A stretch of 64,000 nucleotides of DNA, taken from assembly GCA_002287035.1 (NCBI GenBank), contig NSKG01000001.1, forward strand, positions 434,001-498,000. The letters are read 5' to 3'. The DNA is from Pseudomonas sp. WN033 (GTDB taxonomy: Bacteria > Pseudomonadota > Gammaproteobacteria > Pseudomonadales > Pseudomonadaceae). Position numbers and translations under genes: made by a program. Shown piece by piece: positions 1 through 11,246 of this stretch (position 1 is the stretch's first letter; every line of letters starts with the position of its first letter). Under the pieces are notes generated by a model. That model saw only the letters and a program-made list of their open reading frames with translations, did no database searches and was not told where the DNA came from.

Positions 1-115
1 CGGCACCGTTCGGGCCGAGAAATCCGAGCACTTCTCCCGGCTTGACGTCAAAGGACAGGTTGTCCACTGCAACGTGCTCGCCGAAGCGTTTGGTCAGGCT
101 GTTTATGCTTATCAT
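1..115 (-). CDS. ABC transporter ATP-binding protein, 5' end only
   Basis: Start of an ABC-transporter ATPase that runs off the left edge. The minus strand from the ATG at 115 reads [20 protein letters not shown] and continues to an incomplete Walker A (GPNGA) at the edge, about 38 residues in all. A strong GGGGGAA ribosome binding site lies upstream of the ATG. Only the A-loop aromatic region and the start of the P-loop are visible, so the substrate cannot be told. In Pseudomonas an ABC ATPase/permease pair sits beside plsB, and this arrangement agrees with that. Confidence 0.85.
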   Translation of the reverse strand, partial: MISINSLTKRFGEHVAVDNLSFDVKPGEVLGFLGPNGA

Positions 116-481
116 GGCCTCTGTTCCCCCAATATTTATGCGGCCACCCCCGCGGCCGCTTGGTGCGTCGACTGGGTGCTGATACTGGAGGGAATAGACC
201 ACAACAGGGCCTGCAGGTTCGTCGCACGGCCACAGTTCGCAGGCAGCTTGTGGCTCCGAATCGTAGAAGCGACGCCGCAGGCGTCCCTGAAGTCTGTCCC
301 GTATCGTGCACACGGCCAGTCAACGCGGGCTACGCAGCACACTACCCGGAGATACGCGCGGCGACGCCCAAGGTGGTGACTATATGGGCCCAGTGCCGGT
401 CATTTCAAGCGCTGTCGCGCCAGCAATACGCCAGCCAAGCTGTAACAAGAGATTAAAACCGCTAAAATTCGCCCTGCACCC
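116..481. other. Intergenic region between ABC ATPase and plsB
   Basis: This 366-bp stretch separates two divergent genes and should hold both promoters. It contains a small perfect hairpin (GACGCC, loop GCA, GGCGTC) at 271-285. Just before plsB an AT-rich patch includes TAAAAT near 464-469, a possible -10 box without a convincing -35. The overlapping open frames here lack ribosome binding sites and resemble nothing known. Confidence 0.5.
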
Positions 482-517
482 ATGAACGACAGCTGCGCTG
501 TCCTGCACACTGAGAAC

Positions 518-2995
518 ATGATGTCCGCCGCCTATTCATCCCTGTTCGGCCGTTTGCGCTTTGGCCTACTCCGTCGTTTGCTGTATCTCTGGGCCCGCTC
601 CGAGGTTATCGGCAACTCTGCGGCCAGTCCCGGACTGGATTCCGGGCGCCCGATCATCTATGTCCTGCCCTACCGCGCGCTGTCCGACCTGCTGGTACTG
701 GATCGCGAGTGCAGCCGTGCGGGCCTGCCCCGGCCTGTGCGAGCGCCCGATGCCAGCCTGGACGAAAAGGAAGCTCACCTGTTTCTCAGCCGCGAGCAGG
801 TGTGGCTCGGTCGCCCCGATCCACGCGGGCAGTCCCCCCGCCTGCTCAGGGTGCTGGATGCAGTCGAACAGCAGCGCGTGGAAGACGTGCAACTGGTGCC
901 GGTCAGCGTGTTCTGGGGCCAGTCCCCGGATGTCGAATCCTCGGCCATTAAATTACTGTTCGCCTACAACTGGGCGGTCGGCGGGCGCTTGCGCAAGTTT
1001 CTGGCCATCCTGTTGCATGGGCGCAAGATTCGCGTGCGGTTCGGCTCGCCGCTGTCCCTGCGTCAACTGGTGGCCGAAGACCTCGGCCATGCTCGCAACG
1101 TGCGCAAGGTCAATCGCCTGCTGCGGGTTCACTTCCAGCAACAGCGCCGGGCCGTGGTCGGACCCGACCTGTCGCACCGCCGGACCCTGCTCAAGGGCCT
1201 CCTGCACGCCCCGCTGGTCCGCGAAGCGATTGCCCGCGAGGCCGAGGAAAAGGGTATCGATGAAGCCAAGGCGCAGCAGCAGGCCGCCCGCTACGCCAAC
1301 GAGATCGCCTCGGACTTCACCTACACCATCATCCGCTTTCTGGAAGTGGTGCTGAGCTGGTTCTGGAACAAGCTCTACGACGGCATCCGCATCAACCATA
1401 TCGAGCGGGTCCAGGAGATTGCCCAGGGTAACGAGATCATTTATGTGCCCTGCCACCGCAGCCATATCGATTACCTGCTGCTGTCCTACATCCTGTTTCG
1501 CAACAGTCTGACGCCGCCGCATATCGCCGCCGGTATCAACCTCAACATGCCGGTCATCGGCGGTATTCTGCGCCGTGGCGGAGCCTTTTTCATGCGCCGC
1601 AGCTTCCGCGGCAACCAGCTCTACACGGCGGTATTCAACGAATACCTGCACACCCTGTTCAGCCGCGGCTTTCCAACCGAGTACTTCATAGAAGGCGGGC
1701 GTTCACGGACCGGCCGGACGCTAAACCCGAAAACCGGGATGCTGGCAATCACGCTGCGCAGCTTCCTGCGCTCCTCACGCCGGCCGATCATGTTCGTACC
1801 GGTCTACATTGGTTATGAACGGGTACTCGAAGGCCGTACCTATCTGGGCGAGCTGCGTGGCCAGGCCAAGAAGAAAGAGTCATTCTTCGACATCTTCCGG
1901 GTGCTGTCGGCGCTCAAGCTGCCATTCGGCCAGGTCGCGGTCAATTTCGGCGAGCCCGTGCCGCTGGCCGGATTTCTCGACCAGCAGCAACCCGGTTGGC
2001 GCGAGCAGACCCACGGCCCGGACTACCGCCCCGAATGGCTGAACCCGACCACCCAGCAACTGGCACTAACCCTGACCCGGGCGATCAATGCCGCCGCCGA
2101 CGTCAACCCGGTCAATCTCGTCGCCCTGGTCATGCTCGCCACCCGCAAGCTGGCCCTGGACGAAGCCTCGCTGGTGCGTGCCCTGGATGCCTATCTGGCG
2201 CTGCTGCGCCAGGTCCCCTACAGCACCAGCGTGAGCCTGCCGGAACTCGACGGCCAGGCGCTGATACGTCATGTCGAGACCATGCAGCTGATCGGCCGGC
2301 AGTCCGACGCCCTAGGCGAGATCCTCTATCTGGACGAGCCCCAGGCGGTATTGATGACCTACTACCGCAACAATGTGCTGCATCTGGTCGCCCTGCCGGC
2401 GCTGATCGCCGGGCTATTCCTCAACAACGCCCGGCTCGGACGCGAACAGATCAGCCGGCTGGTCAGCGCCATCTATCCGTACCTGCAGGCCGAGTTTTTC
2501 ATCCACTGGAATGAAGCCGAGCTACCGCAGGTGATTCAGCACTGGATCGACGGCCTGATCAGCCAAGGCCTGCTGCGCGAGGAAGAAGGTCAGATCGTGC
2601 GCCCCGACCCCAGCTCAGGTGAATTCGTGATGCTCACTCTGCTGGCCCGCAGCCTGCTGCAGACCCTGGAGCGCTTCTACATGGTCGCCGCCCTGCTGCT
2701 CGACCATCCCAACGGCAGCCTGGACGCCGAGCAACTGGAAAGCCTCTGCTCGGTCATGGCACAGCGCCTGTCGATCCTGCACGGGCTCAACGCACCGGAA
2801 TTCTTCGACAAGACCCTGTTCCGCCAATTCATCCAGCGCCTGACTGAGCTGGATGTGTTGTACAGTGATGAAACCGGCAAGCTGCGTTACCTGCCGGAAC
2901 TGGAGGATATTGCCGAGAACACCGCCAAACGGGTATTGAGCGCCGAGATTCGTCTGTCCATTCGGCAGGTAGCACGCAGCTCCAAGGCGGCTTGA
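518..2995 (+). CDS. plsB: Glycerol-3-phosphate 1-O-acyltransferase PlsB
   Basis: Inner-membrane enzyme that transfers an acyl chain from acyl-CoA or acyl-ACP to sn-glycerol 3-phosphate, the first step of phospholipid synthesis. The product has about 825 residues, normal for the long PlsB family. The acyltransferase HX4D motif is CHRSHIDY, with H313 and D318 counted from the chosen start. The substrate-binding block EGGRSRTG and a later VPVYIGYE block are present. The N-terminus ([15 protein letters not shown]) aligns well with pseudomonad PlsB when translation starts at the ATG pair at 518/521. An upstream in-frame ATG at 482 adds 12 unmatched residues and has no ribosome binding site. Monocistronic; the next gene is convergent. 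Confidence 0.95.
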   Translation: MMSAAYSSLFGRLRFGLLRRLLYLWARSEVIGNSAASPGLDSGRPIIYVLPYRALSDLLVLDRECSRAGLPRPVRAPDASLDEKEAHLFLSREQVWLGRPDPRGQSPRLLRVLDAVEQQRVEDVQLVPVSVFWGQSPDVESSAIKLLFAYNWAVGGRLRKFLAILLHGRKIRVRFGSPLSLRQLVAEDLGHARNVRKVNRLLRVHFQQQRRAVVGPDLSHRRTLLKGLLHAPLVREAIAREAEEKGIDEAKAQQQAARYANEIASDFTYTIIRFLEVVLSWFWNKLYDGIRINHIERVQEIAQGNEIIYVPCHRSHIDYLLLSYILFRNSLTPPHIAAGINLNMPVIGGILRRGGAFFMRRSFRGNQLYTAVFNEYLHTLFSRGFPTEYFIEGGRSRTGRTLNPKTGMLAITLRSFLRSSRRPIMFVPVYIGYERVLEGRTYLGELRGQAKKKESFFDIFRVLSALKLPFGQVAVNFGEPVPLAGFLDQQQPGWREQTHGPDYRPEWLNPTTQQLALTLTRAINAAADVNPVNLVALVMLATRKLALDEASLVRALDAYLALLRQVPYSTSVSLPELDGQALIRHVETMQLIGRQSDALGEILYLDEPQAVLMTYYRNNVLHLVALPALIAGLFLNNARLGREQISRLVSAIYPYLQAEFFIHWNEAELPQVIQHWIDGLISQGLLREEEGQIVRPDPSSGEFVMLTLLARSLLQTLERFYMVAALLLDHPNGSLDAEQLESLCSVMAQRLSILHGLNAPEFFDKTLFRQFIQRLTELDVLYSDETGKLRYLPELEDIAENTAKRVLSAEIRLSIRQVARSSKAA

Positions 2996-3225
2996 CGTCT
3001 CATACGTTCTTTTCGGCCAAACGCGAAGAACGCCGAGCGTTTCGGGAGGGCGTTCCATTGCAGGATTGGCGTGTGGCCTGGGAAGCGTCGCGCGCCTGCG
3101 CGATGCTGAAGCTGCCAGACAGCACGGAGCATCCGGCCAGCTTTGTGTCGCGCAGGCGCACGACACCCCCAGGCCATGCCTCTCAGCCTCATCGTGACGA
3201 GGCGTGCAGCCAATCGTGAGCAAGC

Positions 3226-4014
3226 TCAGACCAGGCGCTGTTTACCGTAGATATCGTAACGACTGGACTGCCCGCTCAGTTGCGCGCTGGGAGCCGGTCC
3301 CTCAATCGCCGGGGCCTTGCGCGGACGCTTGACTGCTACCCGGTGACTGGCCAGCGCCAGGGCCGCGTTCAGCAGTGCCGGGGCGTCCAGATCATCGCCC
3401 GCCAACGGTCGGAACAGACGCATCTCCTTTTTCACCAGCGCCGACTTGTCGCGGTGCGGGAACATCGGATCAAGGTGCACCACCTGCGGCACCTCATAGG
3501 TCCAGTTACTCATCAGGGCGATAGCATCGCCTTCGATCAGCGTCATCCGGGCCACAACCTGCGCCACCTCGCCGCCGGCCTGCCGGGCGCGCTCCAGGCC
3601 ATCAGCCAACAGCGCGGCGATAATCGGCTGCCGCTCGATCAGCATCACCTTACAGCCCAGCGCAGCCAGGACAAAGGCATCGCGCCCAAGTCCGGCAGTG
3701 GCATCGACAACCGTGGGGCGAATCGAGCCCTTGAGCCCAGCCGCCTTGGCCACCATCTGCCCGGTTCCGCCGCCAAACTGACGACGATGGGCCAGAGCGC
3801 CCTCGACAAAGTCCACCCGGACCGCCCCCGGCGCACCCGGTGCGGTATCACGCAGGCTCAGACCATCCTCACCCAGGCACAGCAGCAGCCCCTGGGCAAC
3901 ATCTGCTGCCGCCCGGCACTCCAGCCCCAGGCGCTTGGCCAAGGCTTCGGCGGCTGGACGCTGGGCTGCCGATTGCCAGCCAACAGCAATACGGTATTCA
4001 GTTGTTTCAGTCAT
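3226..4014 (-). CDS. rsmJ: 16S rRNA (guanine(1516)-N2)-methyltransferase RsmJ
   Basis: SAM-dependent methyltransferase that modifies G1516 of 16S rRNA. The 262-residue protein contains the SAM-binding loop [17 protein letters not shown] and the downstream block [20 protein letters not shown] typical of RsmJ/YhiQ. The start is the ATG at 4014 ([13 protein letters not shown]); the open frame runs further upstream but those residues match nothing expected. It lies 7 bp downstream of the DUF72 gene on the same strand, so the two are probably co-transcribed. It is convergent with plsB across about 230 bp in which no gene was seen. Confidence 0.9.
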   Translation of the reverse strand: MTETTEYRIAVGWQSAAQRPAAEALAKRLGLECRAAADVAQGLLLCLGEDGLSLRDTAPGAPGAVRVDFVEGALAHRRQFGGGTGQMVAKAAGLKGSIRPTVVDATAGLGRDAFVLAALGCKVMLIERQPIIAALLADGLERARQAGGEVAQVVARMTLIEGDAIALMSNWTYEVPQVVHLDPMFPHRDKSALVKKEMRLFRPLAGDDLDAPALLNAALALASHRVAVKRPRKAPAIEGPAPSAQLSGQSSRYDIYGKQRLV

Positions 4015-4021
4015 GATGTTC

Positions 4022-4912
4022 CTAAAAAAGTGCATCCTGCACAGGCATCTCGGCCAGCTCAAGCTCGCCCGGCCAGGCCGGCATTGGCAGCAGATCAGGG
4101 ACCCGCTCGGCCAGACGGGTATGGAACTGGCGCGCCAGTTGCGGCGCCAGCCGGTTATCCGGGGTGTGCATAAACAGCATCGGTACCCGGCCCTGCTCCA
4201 GCCATTGCACGCACTTGGCTAGCCAAGGCTCAAGAAACGCCAGGTTCGCGGCATTATCCATACCACCGATAAAACGTACTGCTGGCTGTTCACTCAAGGC
4301 CAGAGCATGTACCGGCAGGCGCGGCTTGCGCTCCTTGGCTTCACGGGTGGCCGGATCGTCAGCCGTACTGGCAAAGACCGCCCGGCTGTCGAAGATCAGC
4401 CGCTCGATGCCACGCTCGTGCAACTGCCGATTGAGCTGGCGTTCGGTCTCGTCCTTGCGAAAGAAGTCGGCATGCCGCACTTCCACCGCGTAACGCCAGG
4501 CACTGGGCAAGGCGTCGAGAAACGCCAGCAACTCAGCCAGTGCCGTCGGCCCAAAGCGCGCCGGCAGTTGCAGCCAGATCGGTCCCAGGCGCTGCTGCAA
4601 CGGCGCCAGGCGCTGAAAAAAACGCTGCAGCTCGCTGGCGTTCGGGTCTAGCCGGGCGCCGTGACTGATCTCGCGCGGCAGCTTGGCGCAAAACCGGAAG
4701 TCGTCCGGCAGCAGTTCAGCCCAGCGTGCTACCGTAGTCTCACCCGGCAAGGCGTAAAAGGTGGTATTGCCCTCGACCGCACTAAACACCTGGGCATATT
4801 GCTGCAACCGCTGATCAGCATCGGCGTCGCTGCGGTACAGACTGCCCAGCCAGCCGGACTCCGCCCATAGCGGGCAGCCCAGCACAATGCGTGGTGGCGG
4901 ACAAAGACTCAC
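4022..4912 (-). CDS. DUF72 (YecE-like) family protein
   Basis: Conserved TIM-barrel protein of the DUF72/YecE family, 296 residues, biochemical role unestablished. Family blocks are visible: [14 protein letters not shown] near the N-terminus, [23 protein letters not shown] and RFIGGMD. It appears to start with GTG at 4912, only 3 bp after the stop of the preceding small gene, which suggests translational coupling. rsmJ follows within 7 bp. Family membership is confident; function is not. Confidence 0.88.
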   Translation of the reverse strand: MSLCPPPRIVLGCPLWAESGWLGSLYRSDADADQRLQQYAQVFSAVEGNTTFYALPGETTVARWAELLPDDFRFCAKLPREISHGARLDPNASELQRFFQRLAPLQQRLGPIWLQLPARFGPTALAELLAFLDALPSAWRYAVEVRHADFFRKDETERQLNRQLHERGIERLIFDSRAVFASTADDPATREAKERKPRLPVHALALSEQPAVRFIGGMDNAANLAFLEPWLAKCVQWLEQGRVPMLFMHTPDNRLAPQLARQFHTRLAERVPDLLPMPAWPGELELAEMPVQDALF

Positions 4913-4915
4913 GAC

Positions 4916-5230
4916 TCAGGCGTATGTATCGATACCGAAGATACCCGACTCCTCGGCGTCGACCGGCAGATTGGCAGTGAACTGATAGCTGGCCAGGGCC
5001 TGATTGGCCTTGCCGAATGCCGGCTCGGCGCTGTCACGACGCGCCGGAATGTATTCGGCATTGGCACTGGACGCATTGACCGGACGACTAGCTAGCGCCT
5101 TGACCGGCTCAACCGGTGCCGCCGGAGCCGTTTGCCCGGCGCGCGCCGACTCGCTGTTGGCCTGGGGGGCCACAGGGCGATTGACGCGCTCCGGGAGCGC
5201 ATTGAAGGGCGAGAAACCGTCCAGGCGCAT
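4916..5230 (-). CDS. Small conserved hypothetical protein (Pseudomonas type)
   Basis: Protein of 104 residues, rich in Ala, Pro and Ser through its middle, with no signal peptide or membrane segment. The N-terminus MRLDGFSPFNALPERV and the acidic tail ending GIFGIDTYA resemble a small pseudomonad protein encoded in this neighbourhood, recalled rather than searched. The low-complexity middle (about residues 15-60) suggests intrinsic disorder between two conserved ends. It lies between tsaB and the DUF72 gene on the same strand. I do not know its function. Confidence 0.7.
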   Translation of the reverse strand: MRLDGFSPFNALPERVNRPVAPQANSESARAGQTAPAAPVEPVKALASRPVNASSANAEYIPARRDSAEPAFGKANQALASYQFTANLPVDAEESGIFGIDTYA

Positions 5231-5315
5231 GGAATGAAATTCCGCTTGATTGATTAACTAGGTTATCCGCCCTGGCCGCACGCTGCAAGAGCCCCGGACG
5301 GCGGCATTAGCAGTG

Positions 5316-5987
5316 CTACTGCTGCTTGGGCGTTGCCACCTGATCACGCAGATACACTGGCTGGGCATCGGCAGCATCCAGCCAGAGACCTGCCTGCCAG
5401 TCCGGCATGGCCAGATCAAGCAGATCTTGCGCATCAGGCAACATATGCGGCCACTGACGTTCGGCCTGGACCGCCAGACGCTCGGCATACTGCCAGCCAG
5501 TACCAGCTCCGCCCTGCAGTACCAATCCGACGGGTTGGCTGACCTGCTCCGGCGCACAAACCCGCTCCTCCCCCTGCAAACGCATAACACCCTGCTCAAG
5601 CCGATAGCAGCCCCAGTACACCTCATCCATTCGCGCATCAATGGCGGCAGCGACCTGTTCAACTCCGTACTCACGGTATGCCCGCTGCGCCAAAGCGGCA
5701 AGGTTGGACACACCAATCACCGGTTTGCCGATCGCGAAAGCCAGGCCCTGCACCATGCCGGTGGCAATCCTCACTCCGGTAAAGGCACCCGGCCCACGTC
5801 CGAATACCAGGCAATCGACCGCGGACATGCCGATCCCGGCCTCGGCCAGCAACTCCTGGATCATCGGCAGCAGGCGCTGGGCATGCAAGCGAGGAATGAT
5901 CTCGAAGCGGTGGTAGAGCTGGCCGTTGTGCAGCAGCGCAGCCGAGCAGGCTTCGGTGGCGGTATCGATAGCAAGCAAGGTAGTCAT
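5316..5987 (-). CDS. tsaB: tRNA t6A modification accessory protein TsaB
   Basis: Inactive ASKHA-fold partner of TsaD in the complex that makes threonylcarbamoyladenosine at A37 of ANN-decoding tRNAs. The 223-residue product starts MTTLLAIDTATEACSAAL and has the family blocks LVFGRGPGAFTGVRIA and IDARMDEVYWG. It is much shorter than TsaD and lacks the metal-binding His pair of that family, as expected. The start at 5987 follows family alignment; an upstream in-frame ATG at 6026 adds 13 unmatched residues that would overlap the adk terminator. adk lies upstream on the same strand. Confidence 0.95.
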   Translation of the reverse strand: MTTLLAIDTATEACSAALLHNGQLYHRFEIIPRLHAQRLLPMIQELLAEAGIGMSAVDCLVFGRGPGAFTGVRIATGMVQGLAFAIGKPVIGVSNLAALAQRAYREYGVEQVAAAIDARMDEVYWGCYRLEQGVMRLQGEERVCAPEQVSQPVGLVLQGGAGTGWQYAERLAVQAERQWPHMLPDAQDLLDLAMPDWQAGLWLDAADAQPVYLRDQVATPKQQ

Positions 5988-6026
5988 GGGTGATCCGTGT
6001 GACAAGTCAGGCGCGATTGTAGCCAA

Positions 6027-6064
6027 AACGAAAAACCCGCGCGACCGTGAGGTTGCGCGGGTTT
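6027..6064 (-). terminator. Rho-independent terminator of adk
   Basis: A hairpin with 14-nt arms (AAACCCGCGC.ACC, 4-nt loop, GGT.GCGCGGGTTT; one mismatch) lies about 20 bp after the adk stop. On the minus strand it is followed by a T-rich run (TTTTTCGTTTT), the layout of an intrinsic terminator. It lies between adk and tsaB, so tsaB probably has its own promoter or depends on read-through. Confidence 0.85.
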
Positions 6065-6085
6065 ATGAACTGCCGGTGCAGGCGA

Positions 6086-6916
<831 letters not shown>

Positions 6917-7008
6917 TCAACATACACGCACAATCGGGCATGCACAAGCTGGACCATGGTCGCAATCGGATAAAACCCTGAAATGATTATCCACTTGTGA
7001 CCATCCGG

Positions 7009-9648
7009 TCAGCCGGTATTGCGCATCCCTGCGGCGATACCGGCAACCGTTACCAACAGTGCCCGCTCCAGCGCCGGATCGATGGTTTGCCCCTGGGCCC
7101 GGGTCCGCGCCATCAACTCAGCCTGAAGCAGGTGCAGAGGATCGGTATACGGGTTACGCACCGCCACCGACTCGCCAAGCGCGGGATTATGCGCCAGCAG
7201 CCGGTCCGCTTCACGCAACCGCAGCACTACCTCGACAGCCTGGGCCAGGGCCGCACGCAAACGCTCACCAAGCGGCCAGAGTGCCGGCTCGGCCAGACGC
7301 TCTTCGTAAAAGCGAGCGATGCCGGCATCGGCCTTGGACAGGACCATTTCCAGCATTTCCACCCGGGCCAGGAAGAACGGCCAGTGCGACATCATGTCGC
7401 GCAGTTGTTGCTGACGACCTGCCGCCAGGACTTCAGCCAATGCCTGACCGGCGCCAAGCCAGGCCGGCAGCATCAACCGGGTCTGGGTCCAGGCGAAAAT
7501 CCACGGAATCGCCCGCAGGGTTTCAATTCCACCCTGGCTCCGGCGCTTGGCCGGCCGACTGCCCAGCGGCAGGCGTGCCAGCTCCTGCTCCGGGGTAGCC
7601 TGGCGGAAGTATTCAACGAACTGCGGCTCCTCACGGACCACCCCCCGATATACCGTCACCGAGCGGTCGGCCAACTGCTGCATCAACTCCCGCCAGGCCG
7701 GCTCCGGGGCAGGTGGCGGTAGCAGGGTCGCCTCCAGCACGGCGCTGGTGTACAGCCTCAGACTCTGCACCGCAATGCCCGGCAGACCAAACTTGAAGCG
7801 GATCATTTCCCCCTGTTCAGTAACCCGGAACTGCCCATTCACCGAACCTGGCGGCTGTGAAAGAATCGCCATGTGCGCTGGCGCGCCACCACGACCCACG
7901 GTACCACCACGACCGTGGAACAGGCGCAGACGTACGCCATGCTGACGGGCGACCTGCACCAGCGCCTCCTGAGCCCGGTACTGGGCCCAGCCAGCGGCCA
8001 GAGTCCCGGCATCCTTGGCCGAGTCGGAATAGCCGATCATGACTTCCTGCTCGTCACCCACCAGCGCCCGATAACCCGGCAAACCCAGCAACTGGTCGAT
8101 GACCGCCGCCCCCTGATCCAGATCGGCCAGCGTCTCGAACAACGGCACCACCCGCATCGGCCAGCTCAGGCCAGCCTCCTTGAGCAGCAACTTGACCGCC
8201 AGCACATCGGAAGCACTGCCGGCCATGGAGATTACATAGGAACCCAGCAGTTCACGCGGCTGGGCGGCAACCACCCGGCAGGTCGCCAACACTTCGGCCA
8301 CGTCCGCACTCGGTTGCCAGTGCGGCGGTAACAGCGGCCGCTTGCTGGCCAGCTCAGTCAGCAGGAACTGGCAGCGCTGCGACTCGTCCCAGTCGGCATA
8401 ACGCCCCAGCTCCAGGTATTCGGTCAAGGCAGTGAGGACCTCGGCATGCCGTGCCGCGTCCTGACGGATATCCAGACGTACCAGACCAAGCCCGAAAGCA
8501 TTGACCCGACGCAGGGTGTCCAGCAAAGGGCCGTTGGCGATCAGCTCCATGCCCTGCTCCAGCAGCGACTGGTAACAGCATTCCAGTGGCTCACGCAGCT
8601 CATCAATACTGTGCAGACAGTCGGCCGGTTCAGCCAGCTCGGCGCCTAGCGCCGCCTCTGCCCAGGAGCGGGTCGACTGCAGGCGACTGCGCAGCTGTTT
8701 CATCAACGCCCGATAGGGCTCATCGACATCGCCTACCCGTTGCCGCAGCTCAGCGCTGGCAGCCTGCATCGAGAGCTGGTTGCTGAGCAGCTCGATATCG
8801 CGCAGATACAGGTCGGCAGCCATCCATCGGCCCAGCAGCAACACTTCGCGGGTTACCGGTGCGGTGACATTGGGGTTGCCGTCACGATCCCCGCCCATCC
8901 ATGAGGCCACGCGCAAAGGCGCACTACGCAGCCCAAGCCCCGGTCCACCAACAGCAGCCAGTTCGTCATCGAGCCGGCGCAAGAACTGCGGCAGTGCCTG
9001 CCACAACGAATGCTCGATCACGGCAAAGCCCCATTTGGCTTCATCCACCGGGGTCGGTCGGTTGCGGCGAATTTCATCGGTATGCCAGGCCTCGCTGATC
9101 AGCCGGGCCAGGTCCTCACGCACGGCGGCCCGTTCCCCGGCACTCAGGTCATCGTGATCACGGCGGGCCAGCGCCAGCGCAATGGCATCATATTTCTGGA
9201 TCAGGGTACGTCGGGCAACTTCGGTGGGGTGTGCGGTCAGTACCAGCTCAATATCTAGCCGTTCGACTTCGGCACTGAGCTGTTCGCCTGACAGGCCTTG
9301 GGTACGCAGGCGCTCGAACAGCTCGGTAAGGCAGCGCTCCTCGAAGCCAACGGGCTCATCCTCGCGGCGCCGGCGGATCCGGTGATACTGTTCGGCGATA
9401 TTGGCCAGATTGAGAAACTGGTTGAAGGCCCGGCACACCGGCAGCAGCAGATCGTCCGGCAGGTCATGCAATTCGCTGAGCAAGGCCTCATGAGCGGCCT
9501 GATCAGCTTGTCGACCCTGCTTGGCCCCCAGGCGGATACGCTCGATCCGGGCCAGAAAGTCATCCCCCAGATGGGTTTTGATGGTCTGCCCCAACAGTTC
9601 GCCCAGATCATGCACATCTTCGCGCAGCCGCACATCGATTTCCGCCAT
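7009..9648 (-). CDS. ppc: Phosphoenolpyruvate carboxylase
   Basis: Carboxylates phosphoenolpyruvate with bicarbonate to oxaloacetate, replenishing the TCA cycle. The 879-residue protein has the catalytic block [12 protein letters not shown] (H140), the glycine-rich loop [16 protein letters not shown], and ends in the conserved MRNTG. It starts at the ATG at 9648, preceded by a clear AGGAGG site; the ATG at 9672 is too far upstream. It is divergent from the small conserved gene at 9816 with about 170 bp between. Length and motifs indicate an intact enzyme. Confidence 0.98.
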   Translation of the reverse strand: MAEIDVRLREDVHDLGELLGQTIKTHLGDDFLARIERIRLGAKQGRQADQAAHEALLSELHDLPDDLLLPVCRAFNQFLNLANIAEQYHRIRRRREDEPVGFEERCLTELFERLRTQGLSGEQLSAEVERLDIELVLTAHPTEVARRTLIQKYDAIALALARRDHDDLSAGERAAVREDLARLISEAWHTDEIRRNRPTPVDEAKWGFAVIEHSLWQALPQFLRRLDDELAAVGGPGLGLRSAPLRVASWMGGDRDGNPNVTAPVTREVLLLGRWMAADLYLRDIELLSNQLSMQAASAELRQRVGDVDEPYRALMKQLRSRLQSTRSWAEAALGAELAEPADCLHSIDELREPLECCYQSLLEQGMELIANGPLLDTLRRVNAFGLGLVRLDIRQDAARHAEVLTALTEYLELGRYADWDESQRCQFLLTELASKRPLLPPHWQPSADVAEVLATCRVVAAQPRELLGSYVISMAGSASDVLAVKLLLKEAGLSWPMRVVPLFETLADLDQGAAVIDQLLGLPGYRALVGDEQEVMIGYSDSAKDAGTLAAGWAQYRAQEALVQVARQHGVRLRLFHGRGGTVGRGGAPAHMAILSQPPGSVNGQFRVTEQGEMIRFKFGLPGIAVQSLRLYTSAVLEATLLPPPAPEPAWRELMQQLADRSVTVYRGVVREEPQFVEYFRQATPEQELARLPLGSRPAKRRSQGGIETLRAIPWIFAWTQTRLMLPAWLGAGQALAEVLAAGRQQQLRDMMSHWPFFLARVEMLEMVLSKADAGIARFYEERLAEPALWPLGERLRAALAQAVEVVLRLREADRLLAHNPALGESVAVRNPYTDPLHLLQAELMARTRAQGQTIDPALERALLVTVAGIAAGMRNTG

Positions 9649-9815
9649 GCCATCCTCCTCTGACCTCACCATGTCCGGCCAGCATGTCGTTTTGCAACCA
9701 GGCTGACAAGCCCTGTTTTGGGCGGCAAGCGGCCTACAACTGATCTATGCTGAAAGTGTCGCCACAAGCGACTTGTCACTGGTTGTGCCCGGCACTCCGG
9801 GCGATAGGGGGAAAC

Positions 9816-10160
9816 ATGAAGATCCGTGAACTCACCCAGCACTGGGAGCGCATCGCCAAAGGCCGCGTCACCAGCAACACTTACCAGGTCAATCTGCCGC
9901 TGGAGGATGCCGCGCGGCTTGCCGCATTGCATGAGATGTATCCCAAGCGCCGGATTGAGGATCTGATCACTGACCTGCTGAGCTCCGCTCTGGAAGAGCT
10001 GGAAGCCGGCCTGCCCTACCAGCCGGGCACCAAGGTCATCGCGCTGGATGAGCTGGGCGATCCGTTATATGACGATGTCGGCCCAACCCCCCGTTACCTG
10101 GCCCTGAGCCGCAAGCATCTGCAGCAATTGGTCGGTCAGGAGAAAGAATCACAACATTAA
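9816..10160 (+). CDS. Small conserved protein beside ppc
   Basis: Protein of 114 residues starting MKIRELTQHWERIAKGRV, with a GGGGGAA site upstream of the ATG at 9816. It contains TYQVNLPLEDAARLAALHEMYP followed by EDLITDLLSSALEEL, which looks like a ribbon-helix-helix-like strand-helix-helix, although no function is established. A relative beside ppc is common in Pseudomonas and is sometimes labelled as a pilin-assembly component, for which I see no support in the sequence. The stop TAA at 10158-10160 is also the first three bases of the inverted-repeat element that follows. Confidence 0.75.
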   Translation: MKIRELTQHWERIAKGRVTSNTYQVNLPLEDAARLAALHEMYPKRRIEDLITDLLSSALEELEAGLPYQPGTKVIALDELGDPLYDDVGPTPRYLALSRKHLQQLVGQEKESQH

Positions 10161-10418
10161 GGCAGCACTGATTAAACCGGCTTCGGTGTGTCAGCCCGAT
10201 TGGCACAGACCTGTTCTGGACACGCCGTAAACCCCCTCTGGGCCCGGCCAACCGATCACAGATCGGTCGGCGTTCGGGCTGCGCACGAAGCATGCTTCAT
10301 AAACGCTTGCCTCACCCCTGGGGGCTCGTAGATGCCATCCTTGGCATCTAACGGTCCAGAACAGGTCTGTGCCAACCAGGCGGCTGGACTTTTGTGTAAT
10401 TAATCAGTGCTTCCCTTA
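10158..10418. repeat. Complete inverted-repeat element, copy A (261 bp)
   Basis: Non-coding element filling the gap between the small gene and mazG. Its ends are imperfect inverted repeats (TAAGGCAGCACTGATTAA on the left; TAAGGGAAGCACTGATTAA when the right end is read in reverse). Inside these, a perfect 22-bp inverted repeat occupies 10200-10221 and 10354-10375 (it includes GACCTGTTCTGGAC). The core holds smaller palindromes such as GATGCCATCCTTGGCATC at 10331-10348. TA occurs at both outer edges, as a TA target duplication would give. No open frame inside is convincing. Confidence 0.85.
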
Positions 10419-10427
10419 TACATAGCG

Positions 10428-11246
10428 TCAAAGCCCCTGGCGCTTGGCTTCATCCCACAGGGCGTCGAGTTCCTGCAGTGAGCACTGCTCGACGCCACGC
10501 CCACCCTCGCTCAGCTGTTGCTCGATAAAGCGGAACCGCCGCTCGAATTTGTCATTGCCGGCCCGCAGCGCCGTTTCGGCATCGACCTTGAGATGGCGCG
10601 CCAGATTGACCGTACAGAACAGCAGATCGCCGACTTCCTCGGCCACCGCGGCCTGGTCGCCCAGGGCGATGGCCTGACGGATTTCGTCCAGCTCCTCGGC
10701 CAACTTGTCGATTACCGGCAAAGTGTCCGGCCAGTCGAACCCGGCCCGGGCGGCGCGGCCCTGCAGTTTCTGCGCCCGGCTCAGCGCCGGCAGGGCTTTG
10801 GGGATGTCATCGAGCAGCGACAATTGCTCCGGCGCGTCAGTGCGCTCAGCACGCTCTTCGGCCTTGATCTCCTCCCAGCGGCGCTTGATCTGCTCCTGGG
10901 GCAGGTTCAGGGTGCCCGGCGGTGTGCGCAGATTACCGTCAGGGAAGACATGCGGGTGGCGACGGACCAGCTTGCGGGTAATCCCATCCACCACCTCATC
11001 CCAGCCAAAGTGGCCGGCCTCACGCCCAAGCTGGGCATAGTAGACCACCTGAAACAACAGATCGCCCAACTCGCCAGCCAGTTGCCGGAAGTCGCCTTCG
11101 GCGATGGCATCGGCCACCTCATAGGCTTCTTCCAAAGTATGCGGAACAATGGTCTCGAACGACTGCTCCAGATCCCAGGGGCAACCATATTGCGGGTCAC
11201 GCAAGCGCGCCATCAGGTATAGCAGATCGTCCAGCCGGTAACTCAT
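10428..11246 (-). CDS. mazG: Nucleoside triphosphate pyrophosphohydrolase MazG
   Basis: Hydrolyses (d)NTPs to monophosphates and pyrophosphate; in E. coli it also lowers ppGpp-linked toxicity. The 272-residue protein starts MSYRLDDLLYLMARLRDPQYGCPWD and has two MazG helical repeats: TLEEAYEVADAI...LAGELGDLLFQVV near residues 37-67, and KLAEELDEIRQAI...EEVGDLLFCTVN near residues 180-215, each with acidic metal ligands. The start overlaps the relA stop by 4 bp (ATGA), so the genes are translationally coupled. The association with relA is functionally sensible. Confidence 0.96.
   Translation of the reverse strand: MSYRLDDLLYLMARLRDPQYGCPWDLEQSFETIVPHTLEEAYEVADAIAEGDFRQLAGELGDLLFQVVYYAQLGREAGHFGWDEVVDGITRKLVRRHPHVFPDGNLRTPPGTLNLPQEQIKRRWEEIKAEERAERTDAPEQLSLLDDIPKALPALSRAQKLQGRAARAGFDWPDTLPVIDKLAEELDEIRQAIALGDQAAVAEEVGDLLFCTVNLARHLKVDAETALRAGNDKFERRFRFIEQQLSEGGRGVEQCSLQELDALWDEAKRQGL

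Noticed and set aside
2992-3219. Small open frame of 75 codons after plsB
   Set aside because: The start overlaps the plsB stop with no ribosome binding site, and the composition is untypical. Treated as intergenic.
10200-10375. CRISPR-like or tRNA-like interpretation of the repeats in copy A
   Set aside because: Only one inverted pair is present, with no regular direct repeats or spacers and no tRNA consensus boxes. The layout fits an inverted-repeat element.
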